Positions 35,001 to 43,840 are shown, counted from the first letter of the stretch. The stretch is DNA of 64,000 nucleotides from Candidatus Nitrosocaldus sp. (GCA_025054855.1 JANWZS010000003.1:1-64000); one strand, 5' to 3'. Notes: generated by a model not told the origin, from the sequence alone. Translations and numbers: made by a program.

Positions 35001-35684
35001 TCAGGTTAGCAGCAGGTCATACCTTACGTATCTGGATATAGAGTCTATGGCATCTACAGGATTGGCTAAGAGTGGTATGCTACCTATGACTGGCACACCA
35101 CTCAACTCCTGTATCATGCTCCCAGCATTTGCTTCGACTGGGTTACCATGATCCACCATGTTCATGACCACACCTACAATCTCAACCCCTCTCCTCCTGC
35201 ACGCATCTATGGTCAGGAGTGTGTGGTTTATAGTACCGAGCCTTGCCCTAGCAACTATCAGAGCTGGTAATCCCATATCCTTGATGAGATCTACAACGTA
35301 GTAGCCCTTCCTTATGGGCACCATGACACCGCCTATCCCCTCAACCACCAGGAACTCGTGCCTCTCCCTCAACCTCCTGTACGCACTGAATACCCTCTCC
35401 ATATCTATCTCCTGCCTGAGCATGATGCTTGCCATGTATGGTGCTGCCTCTACAGCAAGGAATACAGGGTTCACCAGTTCGTACTCGCTCCTATCCATGC
35501 CTGAGTGTCTAGCGATGATCTCAGCGTCCATGGACTTGAGCAGGGCATCCCTATCGACTCCAGTAGCCACTGGCTTCATGCCAACAGCGTCTATGCCATC
35601 CCTACGCAGTGCATGCACTATGGCTGCCGTAACCAGTGTCTTGCCTACACCAGTATCTGTGCCAGTGACGAAGACCCCACCCAT
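35001..35684 (-). CDS. bioD: Dethiobiotin synthetase
   Basis: 227 residues. P-loop variant G-T-D-T-G-V-G-K-T at residues 8-16, G-M-K-P-V-A-T-G near 35, and V-V-E-G-I-G-G-V-M-V-P near 115. It closes the ureido ring of dethiobiotin from DAPA, CO2 and ATP, the penultimate step of biotin synthesis. Biotin is needed by the acetyl/propionyl-CoA carboxylase of the HP/HB cycle. ATAATAAT lies 27 nt upstream. It is divergent from the anion transporter, with bioA beyond. Confidence 0.93.
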   Translation of the reverse strand: MGGVFVTGTDTGVGKTLVTAAIVHALRRDGIDAVGMKPVATGVDRDALLKSMDAEIIARHSGMDRSEYELVNPVFLAVEAAPYMASIMLRQEIDMERVFSAYRRLRERHEFLVVEGIGGVMVPIRKGYYVVDLIKDMGLPALIVARARLGTINHTLLTIDACRRRGVEIVGVVMNMVDHGNPVEANAGSMIQELSGVPVIGSIPLLANPVDAIDSISRYVRYDLLLT

Positions 35685-35736
35685 GCCTGTGGGATGGGAG
35701 TTACCATTATTATGGGTTTATACGCTCCAAGATGGG

Positions 35737-37209
35737 ATGGGCATCAACGTGAACCTGCTGGGCTTGGTTCTGGGTCCAGTGGTATTCCTCGTAGTACTCT
35801 TCCTGGAGGGTATGGTAGTGATGGATACGGCTCCAAGGGTAGCTCTAGCACTGGTAGCATGGATGGTTGTGTGGTGGGTAACCAATGCCATGCCGCTCTA
35901 TGCAACCGCACTGCTACCCTTGGTCGTGCTCCCAGCATCCAACGTCATGCAGATAGGGAGCGTTGCCCTGAACTACGCTGATAGAGCGATATTCCTCCTG
36001 CTTGGGAGCCTGATGCTTGCTAGAGCGATAGAGGTGGCAGGGCTGCACAGGAGGTTCGCCCTCAGGATGCTTCTACTCCTAGGCAATGATAGCAGGAGCA
36101 TCCTTGGCGGGTTCATACTCGTCACTGCCATACTGAGTGCGTTCATGAGCAACACCGTGGTGGCTGCCATGATGATCCCCCTTGCACTATCTATCATATC
36201 GGTTATGGATGAGGCGCACAGGAGGAGGATAGCCCCAGCGCTCATGATAGTTGTAGCGTACTCCGCAAGCATAGGTGGTGTGATCACACTGGTTGGTACA
36301 CCACCAAACCTGATATTCGCATCCATAGCGGGAGATATGGGTTACGATGTAACGTTTCTGGCATGGCTTCCAGTAGGGCTGACCGTCGGGCCCATGCTCC
36401 TTCTAGCGCTCTGGCTCTACATGCTGTACGTGCACAGGCTCAAGGATGTGAGGGTTATAGATAGCAGGGATGTGGTCATAAGCGAGGCCAACAGGTTGGG
36501 GAGGATGAGCAGCAGGGAGAAGGCTGTGCTGGCAGTGTTCATAGCAACTGTATCTGCATGGATAAGCAGGAGCGTATGGGGCCCATACCTACCAGGTGTG
36601 GATGATGCTGTGATAGCCATATCTGCAGCGCTCTCGCTCTTTGCCATAAGGGTCAGGGAGGGTGGTATAGGCGACGGTGTAAGGGGCAGGGAAGGCATAG
36701 ATGCAACTGTCAGTGCTGGTAGTGAAGGTGCAAGTGTAGCGCTCCTCACATGGGATGATGCATCCAGGATCCCCTGGGGTGTGTTGGTGCTCATAGGCGG
36801 TAGCCTTGCACTTGCCAGTGCATTCACGGCAACAGGGCTTGACAAGATGGTGGCATCATCCCTCTCGCTAGATGCCAGCCCACAGCTGATGCTCTTATTC
36901 ATAACAGCTGTGACCGTATTCCTCACGGAGCTGATGAGCAACACAGCAGTGGCAACGCTCATGCTCCCCATAGTCAGTAGTGTGGCAGTTCACGTCGGTA
37001 TGGAGCCATTGCAGCTCATGCTTGCGGCAACGCTCGCAGCAACCCTGAGCTTCATGCTCCCCGTGGCAACCCCTCCAAACGCTATGGCATTCGCCTCTGG
37101 CTACCTTACAGTAGCGTACATGATAAGGGTCGGGTTCATCATGAATCTTATCAGCATAGCAGTTATAACGCTAGCACTGTATACCATAATGCCCCTGGTC
37201 AGGTTCTAG
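35737..37209 (+). CDS. DASS/SLC13-type anion transporter
   Basis: 490 residues with about 11 membrane helices. Two repeated motifs mark the divalent anion:Na symporter fold: S-N-T-V-V-A-A-M-M-I-P near residue 130 and S-N-T-A-V-A-T-L-M-L-P near 400, each followed by a G-T-P-P-N or A-T-P-P-N hairpin. Substrates of relatives are dicarboxylates, sulfate, phosphate or arsenite. The open frame reaches back to 35314, opposite bioD, but that extension is non-coding shadow; GTTTATAC at 35716-35723 supports a start near 35737-35749. Its place between bioD and bioA may be coincidental. Confidence 0.85.
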   Translation: MGINVNLLGLVLGPVVFLVVLFLEGMVVMDTAPRVALALVAWMVVWWVTNAMPLYATALLPLVVLPASNVMQIGSVALNYADRAIFLLLGSLMLARAIEVAGLHRRFALRMLLLLGNDSRSILGGFILVTAILSAFMSNTVVAAMMIPLALSIISVMDEAHRRRIAPALMIVVAYSASIGGVITLVGTPPNLIFASIAGDMGYDVTFLAWLPVGLTVGPMLLLALWLYMLYVHRLKDVRVIDSRDVVISEANRLGRMSSREKAVLAVFIATVSAWISRSVWGPYLPGVDDAVIAISAALSLFAIRVREGGIGDGVRGREGIDATVSAGSEGASVALLTWDDASRIPWGVLVLIGGSLALASAFTATGLDKMVASSLSLDASPQLMLLFITAVTVFLTELMSNTAVATLMLPIVSSVAVHVGMEPLQLMLAATLAATLSFMLPVATPPNAMAFASGYLTVAYMIRVGFIMNLISIAVITLALYTIMPLVRF

Positions 37210-37307
37210 CCTATCCTATTGTACCTACACACCCACCCGTGTGCTTACCCGCTTCTTCACATCTATATTCTTGATGATAGATATGAGTACAACTGCACGT
37301 TGCCCCC

Positions 37308-38717
37308 TTGGATAAGAGTTATGTGTCTGTAACGAGCAAGCATGCTATGCATATGGATGAGCGTGATCTTAAGACCCTAGATAAGATGTACGTATGGCAC
37401 CCGTACACCCAGATGAGCGACTGGCTCGGCATGGATGCACCAGTCATAGTCAGAGGGGATGGCTTCTACCTAGTTGATGAGCAGGGCAACAGATACCTGG
37501 ATGGTATAGCGAGCATGTGGTGCAACGTATGGGGGCACTCTAGGAGGGAGATAGTGGATGCTATAGTGGAGCAGGTTAGGATGCTACAGCACTCGACGCT
37601 CTTCGGCTTGAGCAACAAGCCCTCGATAGTGCTTGCTGAGATGCTCATCAGGTTAGCAAGGGGCATGGGCAAGGTATTCTACAGCGACGATGGCTCTACA
37701 GCGATGGAAGTAGCAGTTAAGATGGCCATGCAGTACTGGCATAACAGGCTTAGTAGCAGCAACGAGAGGAGGAGGGAGATCATTGCACTGGAGAATGGCT
37801 ACCATGGTGATACCGTAGGGGCCATGTCCATAGGCTACATAGAGCACTTCTTCAAGCCCTACGAGCCACTGCTCTTCAAGGTAAGGAGGGTACCATCCCC
37901 TTACCTCTACAGGAAGAGGGTTGAGATGAGCGATGCCGATTACGTGCAGTACTGCCTCGATGCACTAGAGCATGAACTCAAGAGCAGCGAAGGTAGGGTA
38001 GCTGCAGTTGTGATGGAGAGTGGGGCACAGATCGCTGGAGGGGCTATAGTGTACCCAGATGGATACCAGAGGGAAGTAAGCAGGATATGCAGGAGGTACG
38101 GTACCCTGTTCATACTTGATGAGGTTGCTACAGGGTTTGGTAGGTTGGGCTCCATGGTGGAGTACATAGCACAGGATAGCATGCCAGATATAGTCGCATT
38201 CGGGAAGATGCTTACAGCAGGTTATCTACCACTGGCTGTGACCCTTGCAACGGACGATGTGTTCAACGCCTTCCTTGGCAGGTACGAGGAGAGGAGGCAC
38301 CTCTTCCATGGGCATACGTTCACTGGCAACCCTATAGCATGCGCATGTGCAGTGGCAAATCTCAGGCTGTATGAGAGCGAGGGCCTGATCCCTAGGCTCA
38401 GGGATAACGCTATGTTAATGGCAAGGAGGCTAGAGGAGTTCAAGCGCTATGATACAGTTGGGGATGTGAGGCATAAGGGCATGCTCGCAGGGATAGAGCT
38501 CGTCAAGGATGGAAAGCAGGCACTGGAAAGGCTTGTGGATGGGAGGAGGATAAACTATGCCATAGCTGAGGAGGCCATCAGGAGGGGGTTGATCCTGAGA
38601 CCTCTAGGGCATATAATGCTCCTGGTCCCCCCACTGGCTATCGGCAGGGAGGAACTGGATATGCTCATGGACAAGGCTATGGATGTGCTGGATGCTGTGA
38701 GCAGGTTAGCCCGATGA
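37308..38717 (+). CDS. bioA: Adenosylmethionine-8-amino-7-oxononanoate aminotransferase
   Basis: 469 residues (456 if the ATG at 37347 is used). PLP class III aminotransferase: V-W-H-P-Y-T-Q-M near residue 29, typical of BioA; Y-H-G-D-T-V-G near 165; I-L-D-E-V-A-T-G-F-G-R near 272; the Schiff-base Lys in A-F-G-K-M-L-T-A-G near 300. It converts KAPA to DAPA using S-adenosylmethionine, just before BioD. The frame opens with TTG at 37308. bioB and bioF are not in the window. Confidence 0.93.
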   Translation: MDKSYVSVTSKHAMHMDERDLKTLDKMYVWHPYTQMSDWLGMDAPVIVRGDGFYLVDEQGNRYLDGIASMWCNVWGHSRREIVDAIVEQVRMLQHSTLFGLSNKPSIVLAEMLIRLARGMGKVFYSDDGSTAMEVAVKMAMQYWHNRLSSSNERRREIIALENGYHGDTVGAMSIGYIEHFFKPYEPLLFKVRRVPSPYLYRKRVEMSDADYVQYCLDALEHELKSSEGRVAAVVMESGAQIAGGAIVYPDGYQREVSRICRRYGTLFILDEVATGFGRLGSMVEYIAQDSMPDIVAFGKMLTAGYLPLAVTLATDDVFNAFLGRYEERRHLFHGHTFTGNPIACACAVANLRLYESEGLIPRLRDNAMLMARRLEEFKRYDTVGDVRHKGMLAGIELVKDGKQALERLVDGRRINYAIAEEAIRRGLILRPLGHIMLLVPPLAIGREELDMLMDKAMDVLDAVSRLAR

Positions 38718-38739
38718 TGGCAGGTATGACATGGCAGTA

Positions 38740-38767
38740 TAATAATAATAATAATAGTAGTAGTAGT
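38740..38767. repeat. (TAA)n(TAG)n trinucleotide repeat
   Basis: About five TAA then four TAG units between the bioA stop and tRNA-Phe. Confidence 0.8.
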
Positions 38768-38791
38768 GGGATGATCGTAATATGATGGTGG

Positions 38792-38868
38792 TGGTGCCGC
38801 CGGCGTGATTTGAACACGCGACACCTCGGTCTTCAGCCGAGTGCTCTCCCAGGCTGAGCTACGGCGGC
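38792..38868 (-). tRNA. tRNA-Phe (GAA)
   Basis: Cloverleaf on the minus strand: acceptor GCCGCCG/CGGCGGC, anticodon stem CTCGG/CCGAG around loop CTGAAGA (anticodon GAA), T arm GCGTG-TTCAAAT-CACGC. The 3' CCA is encoded (38792-38794). No intron. Confidence 0.97.
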
Positions 38869-38918
38869 ATGCAAGAGGATACTCATCAAGCCACGGATTT
38901 ATTTGCTTCTCCCAGCCC

Positions 38919-39488
38919 TTATACCCTGCTCGAGCCCTTCCATGGTACATCCCCTATGCCCTTGCGCCTGTTCATAACCCTCGCAAGCACGAAGAGTAGT
39001 GATGAGAGCCTGTTCATGTAGGCTATGAGGTCATCGCTCACGTTACCACCATCCTCGCCCTCACCCTCATCTCTGAGCGCAACTATGACACGCTCTGCCC
39101 TCCTTGCTATTGCCCTTGCAAGATGTAGGAGTGAGGCCTCCCTGCTCCCGCCTGGGAGTATGAAGTAGCTTATGGAGCCTACCTCCCCCTCATACCTGTC
39201 TATAACCCCTTCAAGCCTGCTGATCATCTCCTTGCCTATCCTTGGAGTTGTCTTATCCATACTCGGATCTGCCAGTTCTGCCCCAGCAATGAACAGATCG
39301 CCCTGTATACCTTCCAGGGTAGCCCTCACATCCTCCTCATCTATGAACGATATGCACAAGCCTATGGCTGAGTTGAGCTCGTCTATGCTCCCATATGCAT
39401 CAACTCTAAGCGATGCCTTGGATACCCTCTTGCCTCCAAGCAGCGAGGTGTAGCCCTTGTCACCCCCCCTAGTGTATATCCTTGCCAT
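38919..39488 (-). CDS. Cob(I)alamin adenosyltransferase, PduO type
   Basis: 189 residues. N-terminal ATP-binding T-R-G-G-D-K-G-Y-T-S-L-L-G-G (residues 6-19), V-D-A-Y-G-S-I-D-E-L-N-S near 30, and the C-terminal L-P-G-G-S-R-E-A-S-L-L-H-L-A-R-A-I-A-R-R-A-E helix are the PduO signatures. It makes adenosylcobalamin, the cofactor of methylmalonyl-CoA mutase in the HP/HB cycle. Start at 39488 is 26 nt from the palindromic TATA GTTTAAAC. Confidence 0.94.
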   Translation of the reverse strand: MARIYTRGGDKGYTSLLGGKRVSKASLRVDAYGSIDELNSAIGLCISFIDEEDVRATLEGIQGDLFIAGAELADPSMDKTTPRIGKEMISRLEGVIDRYEGEVGSISYFILPGGSREASLLHLARAIARRAERVIVALRDEGEGEDGGNVSDDLIAYMNRLSSLLFVLARVMNRRKGIGDVPWKGSSRV

Positions 39489-39510
39489 GTATATGGTATT
39501 ACGCAATAAG

Positions 39511-39518
39511 GTTTAAAC
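39511..39518. promoter_or_regulatory. Palindromic TATA box serving divergent genes
   Basis: GTTTAAAC is its own reverse complement. Its centre (39514.5) is 26.5 nt from the start of the adenosyltransferase on the minus strand and 25.5 nt from the ATG at 39540 on the plus strand. One symmetric box may therefore direct two leaderless transcripts. Confidence 0.5.
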
Positions 39519-39539
39519 GTAGCTTTCCCTCGATGGATA

Positions 39540-39794
39540 ATGGGCATGGGTCATGCAAGGTATGTATTTGCTCTAACCATGATGAGCTTCAGCATGGCCA
39601 TAACCCTTGCTGTATCAGCCCTAATAATAGATCACTACCTACTAGGCAAGGATAGCAGTATAAGGATGGATATAATGGAGGCTACGGATGACCTCATAAA
39701 GGGTAACGTGCTGAAGAGCATAATAAACGAGCTCTCGAGGATAGCGGGTAGTGATGTGGGTAGGAGCAATAGCAACTATATAGCTAGCAACTGA
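39540..39794 (+). CDS. Small single-helix membrane protein
   Basis: 84 residues with one hydrophobic segment (about 8-30) and a charged C-terminal part, probably helical. No family recognised. Coding is supported mainly by the TATA spacing (see GTTTAAAC at 39511). A degenerate CATC/ATTC repeat follows the stop. Confidence 0.5.
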   Translation: MGMGHARYVFALTMMSFSMAITLAVSALIIDHYLLGKDSSIRMDIMEATDDLIKGNVLKSIINELSRIAGSDVGRSNSNYIASN

Positions 39795-39931
39795 TCCATC
39801 CATTCATCAATCATTCAAGCATCCATCCAGCATCAAGCATGGAGAGATATACAGCAGGTATACATAGCAGCAGGTTCTTGCAGATGATAATCTATGGATA
39901 GCATATATACATCATCCACCATATGCTATGT

Positions 39932-40066
39932 ATGAGCAAGGAGAGCGCTAAGGTGAGGTGCCCCTACTGCGAATCAACATTCAACAGCAAGGAGGAGTTA
40001 TCTAAGCATATAGATAGGATGCATATAGGTCCTGGAGTGCTTGAGGGAGACACAAGGAAGCTGTAA
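39932..40066 (+). CDS. Tiny C2H2 zinc-finger protein
   Basis: 44 residues. A single classical zinc finger is seen: C-P-Y-C (10-13), then F, L and H-I-D-R-M-H (27-32), i.e. C-x2-C-x13-H-x4-H. ATATATAC at 39903-39910 is 25-26 nt upstream, a clear leaderless promoter. One-finger proteins of this size are common in archaea and their viruses. It may bind nucleic acid; target unknown. Confidence 0.75.
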   Translation: MSKESAKVRCPYCESTFNSKEELSKHIDRMHIGPGVLEGDTRKL

Positions 40067-40126
40067 CCACTGCTAATTATATAACCACTATATATCACAC
40101 CCTATTATATAATCTCGATAGTAAGG

Positions 40127-40815
40127 GTGAGTGGATTGGCCAGGTTCATGATCGGTTTGGTTGCAGTAGTTATAGCATCATCACTACTGCTAGTATATCT
40201 AACCTTGAATTCAGGCTATGAACAGAGTGTACAGGCAAGCAACAAGCCTGAGGTAGTAGAGGTACAGATAGGTAAGTGGAAGTGTCTGCATCCAAAGACC
40301 GAGGAACCCTTACCTCCAGAAGGGTACCAACATACATACCAGAAGGATTCAGGCTGGTAGAGTGTGATTATGGTAATAGTACAGATCTGAACCTATACTC
40401 CCTGCATGAGAGCGTTGATCCATACAACATACCCAAGGATGTAGACGCAGCAGGGTTGATAGCAAGGCATACTATCTACTTTGGTGCCATATGGCATGGC
40501 GCAGAGCATATGAAGGAGGCTAAGGAAAAAGTAATAGATAGAGGCGTTGAGGGCTTCAAGGAGTACAAGGCAAACTCTGCAAGGGGAGATCTCATCCAGA
40601 TATTCGAGATAGATGGTAATCCTGCGATGGGCTGGGAAGCAGGCAACAAGAACAGCATAGTCATGCTTGATGACAAGGTTGTGAGCAGTGAACCGATATC
40701 CTACCCAGCAGAGATAGCAATGATAGACCAAAAGGAGTTAGTGTACTACAGCGTTAGAGGCTACCTTCCATTGGATGAGTTAAGGAGGATACTTGAATCA
40801 CTTGAGAGGCCATAG
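40127..40815 (+). pseudogene. Exported DUF4367-like protein, split by a frameshift
   Basis: Frame 1 (GTG 40127 to stop 40360) supplies a signal-anchor helix and S-G-Y-E-Q-S-V-Q-A-S-N-K. Frame 2 (open 40276-40815) supplies V-P-T-Y-I-P-E-G-F-R-L, then L-V-Y-Y-S-V-R-G-Y-L-P-L-D-E-L-R-R-I-L-E-S-L at the end, the start and end landmarks of DUF4367-type domains. Frame 2 alone has no signal or promoter and is closed by TAA directly before 40276. A one-frame slip within 40276-40330 would join them into about 225 residues. Whether this is decay, error or recoding cannot be told here. Confidence 0.65.
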
Positions 40816-40864
40816 ATAAGTATCTATCAATTATTTTTTATTATCCATTGTATTCACCACCCCT

Positions 40865-41395
40865 ATGCTTGAGTTCTTCCTTAAAGCATGTACGCTGAAG
40901 AGGGTCAAGAGGAAGGGGTGGCTCGTCAAGGCTAGGGTCAGCAGTGAGCATGCTGAATCTGTAGCAGACCACTCCTACACTCTAGCGTTGATGGCCATGG
41001 TTATGGCAGATGTCAAGGGCTTGGATGCATGCAAGGCGATGAGGTTCGCACTGCTCCACGACCTTGCTGAGGCACTCACAGGAGACCATATGCCAGAGGA
41101 GATGGATGGAGAGAGGAAGAGGGCTATGGAGCATGATGCGATGCTGAAGATGCTTGCACCGCTCCCAGAGCATGTTAGGGGTATGTATTCAAGGCTATGG
41201 GATGAGTACAGGAACTGTAGCAGTGATGAGGCAAGGCTTGTGCATGAACTTGACAAACTTGAGATGGTTCTTCAGGCCAGATGCTATGAGGAGATGGGCT
41301 ACAGAGGCACGCTGGATAGGTTCTACTCATACGCTGAGCCGTACATTACATATGCATCGCTTAGGGAACTACTACTGCAGATGAAAAAGTATTAA
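40865..41395 (+). CDS. HD-domain phosphohydrolase (YfbR/HDDC2-like)
   Basis: 176 residues. Metal ligands H-A-E-S-V-A-D-H-S-Y near residue 29, L-L-H-D-L-A-E near 62 and H-E-L-D-K-L-E near 128 make the HD pattern H...HD...D. Closest types are 5'-deoxynucleotidases that dephosphorylate dNMPs or NMPs. TTATTAT lies about 26 nt before the ATG. Confidence 0.88.
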   Translation: MLEFFLKACTLKRVKRKGWLVKARVSSEHAESVADHSYTLALMAMVMADVKGLDACKAMRFALLHDLAEALTGDHMPEEMDGERKRAMEHDAMLKMLAPLPEHVRGMYSRLWDEYRNCSSDEARLVHELDKLEMVLQARCYEEMGYRGTLDRFYSYAEPYITYASLRELLLQMKKY

Positions 41396-41418
41396 CCCCA
41401 TCCCAGTATAGTTAGTTT

Positions 41419-41745
41419 ATGCAGTACTTCCAGGCACTCCAGATAGGGCAGGCAAGGATAAGGGATGCGGTAGCACTGCTCAAGAGGTACACTGGCAATG
41501 CACTCCCTGCCATAGCGTTGAGGGAGAACAGGGGCTCAGGCAGGGGATGGGAGCCAGTTGGTGAAGAGAACCTCTACTCGATAGTTGAGGGGGAGCATGG
41601 GCTCATAATATGCCTGTGCGATGCTGAGGGTAATGCAAAGGCCATAGCATCATGGTACTCGAGGGAGGAGGCTGAGGGCATAGCAGCAAGGATGCGTGCT
41701 GATAGCATCCAAGAGTACACAGGGAGGGTAAGGCTCCCAGTCTAA
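41419..41745 (+). CDS. Hypothetical protein
   Basis: 108 residues, alpha/beta, no signal or membrane segment and no recognised family. GTATTAACC (about 41388-41396) sits 26 nt upstream of the ATG, so it is probably expressed separately from the HD gene. Confidence 0.5.
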   Translation: MQYFQALQIGQARIRDAVALLKRYTGNALPAIALRENRGSGRGWEPVGEENLYSIVEGEHGLIICLCDAEGNAKAIASWYSREEAEGIAARMRADSIQEYTGRVRLPV

Positions 41746-41785
41746 GCGATAATGATTTTTATCCTTGTATGCTGAAGGTACTAGT

Positions 41786-43024
41786 ATGGAGTATGAGCAG
41801 GAGGTTGAGGTCACTGGCCACCTCATAGACTCCATGATACTAACCAGGATATTCGATAAGGTCATGGACCTCAAGGGTGACTTTGAAGTGCTAGAGTTCA
41901 GGATAGGCAAGGAGAAGACCTCGCCGAGTTATGCTAGGCTTATGGTTAGAGGTAGGAGCAGGGAGCACCTTGCACAGATACTCGAGGAGGTCTATAGGGA
42001 GGGCGCTACCCCAGTGCAGGTGGAGGAGGTCATACTCGAACCTTCTGCAAGGGATATGGTTCTACCAGATGAGTTCTACAGCACAACCAACAACAGGACC
42101 ATGATATACGTCGATGGTCAATGGATAGAGGTTGAGGATATAATGATGGACAAGTGTATAGTCTACGATCCATCGAGCAGGAGGGCGTACTGCAAAGCAA
42201 TAAGGGAGGTGAAGAAGGGGGATCTGATAGTCGTTGGGGAGAAGGGCATAAAGGTCATCCCTCCAGAGAGGCCCAGGGAGGGAGTAGACCTCTTCCAGTT
42301 CATGAGCAGCGATGCATCGAGCGAGAGGCCTACACTCCAGATGATAAGGAAGGTCGCAAGGGACATGCATGCGTTGAAGAGGGATGGAGGTAAGATAGTT
42401 GCCGTTGCTGGACCTGCAGTCGTGCACACTGGTGCCGCAGATGCCCTAGCAGCGCTCATAAGGCTTGGGTACATCAAGGCACTGCTTGCTGGCAATGCTC
42501 TAGCAGTGCATGATATAGAGCATGCACTGTTTGGAACCTCACTAGGCATGTACGTTCACGATGGTACTCTAGCGGTTAGAGGGCATAGGCACCATATGCG
42601 TGCCATCAACGAGGTCTTCAAGGCTGGTTCCATAAGGGCTATGGTTGAGAATGGTACTCTGAAGAAGGGTATAATGTATGAATGTGTAAAGAACAATGTA
42701 CCATACGTGCTCATAGGCTCGCCCAGGGACGATGGCCCGATACCAGATGTGATAACTGATGTGGTGCAGGGCTGGAGGATGTACAGGGAAGTGCTTAGAG
42801 GAGCAGATATGGTGCTTATGCTGAGCACTATGCTCCATAGCATAGCTGTAGGGAACATGCTCCCCTCACATGTGAAGGTTGTTGTAGTCGATATAAACCA
42901 TGCAGTGGTTACAAAGCTGATGGATAGGGGTACATGGCAGGCTGTGGGGATAGTATCCGATGTTGGTGTATTCCTACCTACACTGCTTGAGAACATAACT
43001 GCACTAGAGGGTAGCGGGGAGTGA
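41786..43024 (+). CDS. LOR/SDH-family protein, probable archaeal ornithine cyclodeaminase
   Basis: 412 residues. An N-terminal LOR/SDH conserved domain (G-H-L-I-D-S-M-I-L-T-R-I-F-D near residue 11; T-T-N-N-R-T-M near 95) is followed by a TIGR00300-type domain with G-P-A-V-V-H-T-G near 212 and V-V-V-D-I-N-H-A-V-V-T-K-L-M near 368. A member from Methanococcus converts ornithine to proline and ammonia with NAD, giving archaea without classical proline enzymes a route to proline. Start at 41786 is about 26 nt from TTTTTAT. The function is inferred from the family. Confidence 0.82.
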   Translation: MEYEQEVEVTGHLIDSMILTRIFDKVMDLKGDFEVLEFRIGKEKTSPSYARLMVRGRSREHLAQILEEVYREGATPVQVEEVILEPSARDMVLPDEFYSTTNNRTMIYVDGQWIEVEDIMMDKCIVYDPSSRRAYCKAIREVKKGDLIVVGEKGIKVIPPERPREGVDLFQFMSSDASSERPTLQMIRKVARDMHALKRDGGKIVAVAGPAVVHTGAADALAALIRLGYIKALLAGNALAVHDIEHALFGTSLGMYVHDGTLAVRGHRHHMRAINEVFKAGSIRAMVENGTLKKGIMYECVKNNVPYVLIGSPRDDGPIPDVITDVVQGWRMYREVLRGADMVLMLSTMLHSIAVGNMLPSHVKVVVVDINHAVVTKLMDRGTWQAVGIVSDVGVFLPTLLENITALEGSGE

Positions 43025-43167
43025 GTATTCCTAGTTCACATCCGTCCAGCACGGTACCATTCCCCAGCATCTCCACTGCACACTCATCCAACATCCTTCT
43101 AATTTTCTGCATATCTATCCATTATTATGTGAGAAATCATATATTCTTCTATCATTCATCATAGACC

Positions 43168-43239
43168 ATGAGCGTATATCACTGCAACATGTATGGGGAT
43201 GGGGTGTGTGACTGTGGATGCTGCGCTGGCGATGGGTGA
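43168..43239 (+). CDS. 23-residue Cys-rich mini-ORF
   Basis: Encodes M-S-V-Y-H-C-N-M-Y-G-D-G-V-C-D-C-G-C-C and A-G-D-G: five cysteines plus one His in 23 residues, a likely metal-binding peptide. A TATA box CATATATTC (about 43139-43147) lies 25 nt before its ATG, the window's standard leaderless spacing. Its TGA overlaps the ATG (43239) of the membrane protein in TGATG, so translation would pass directly from one to the other. It could be a metal-sensing leader peptide or a tiny partner. Confidence 0.5.
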   Translation: MSVYHCNMYGDGVCDCGCCAGDG

Positions 43240-43832
43240 TGAGCATGAGTGAGCCACTCTACGCATTCTCCATAGCAAGGACTATGTATGCAGGGGCAGT
43301 GGCTGGGTTCATAGCGAGCTGGTATGTTACAGTGCTCCTGATGGCAAGTGAGTACGAGATAGGCTTCCCCATGGGCACGTTCTACACCGTCATAGGTGAG
43401 GTTGCAGGGTTCAGGGGTGCAGATGCGCTCTACGCAGGTCTGGCACTGCACATACTGACAAGCACTGTAGTAGGTTCGCTCTCTGCACTCCTCCTGGTCA
43501 CCATACTGAGGCACTGGAGGCTCAGGGGCAAGGTATGCATAGTCTGCTCGTACAGGGCCGCTGGGGTTGGGCTCATACTGGGCTTCATAATATGGCTTGT
43601 ACTGTTCCTGCCAGTCACGTTCCTTATCGTCGAGCCATCGCTCGCATCCAGGGCTGCTGGCGATCTGAGCATGCTCTACTCCACATCAGTATCCGTATCT
43701 GCACTCCTGAGCATGGTCTGGGTTATAACCGTAAGCGCACTCCCGTACCACCTCGGCTATGGTGCCACACTGGGCTACCTGATGAGCAGATTGGTCAGGC
43801 GCATGGCCATAACTGGCAGGGCGAATATTTAA
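43239..43832 (+). CDS. Multi-pass membrane protein, unknown
   Basis: 197 residues with about four membrane helices (near 15-35, 60-85, 108-130 and 148-170). Cys pair in G-K-V-C-I-V-C-S near residue 97 on a loop. No recognised family. The frame is also open upstream (ATG 43218), but the ATG at 43239 overlaps the stop of the Cys-rich mini-ORF and gives a clean N-terminus. The next gene's TATA overlaps its last codons. A metal-related role is only suggested by the mini-ORF. Confidence 0.65.
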   Translation: MSMSEPLYAFSIARTMYAGAVAGFIASWYVTVLLMASEYEIGFPMGTFYTVIGEVAGFRGADALYAGLALHILTSTVVGSLSALLLVTILRHWRLRGKVCIVCSYRAAGVGLILGFIIWLVLFLPVTFLIVEPSLASRAAGDLSMLYSTSVSVSALLSMVWVITVSALPYHLGYGATLGYLMSRLVRRMAITGRANI

Positions 43833-43840
43833 ATACCTAG

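Noticed and set aside
35314-35736. N-terminal extension of the anion transporter
   Set aside because: It runs opposite bioD, has no transporter-like sequence, and a TATA box lies downstream of it at 35716-35723.
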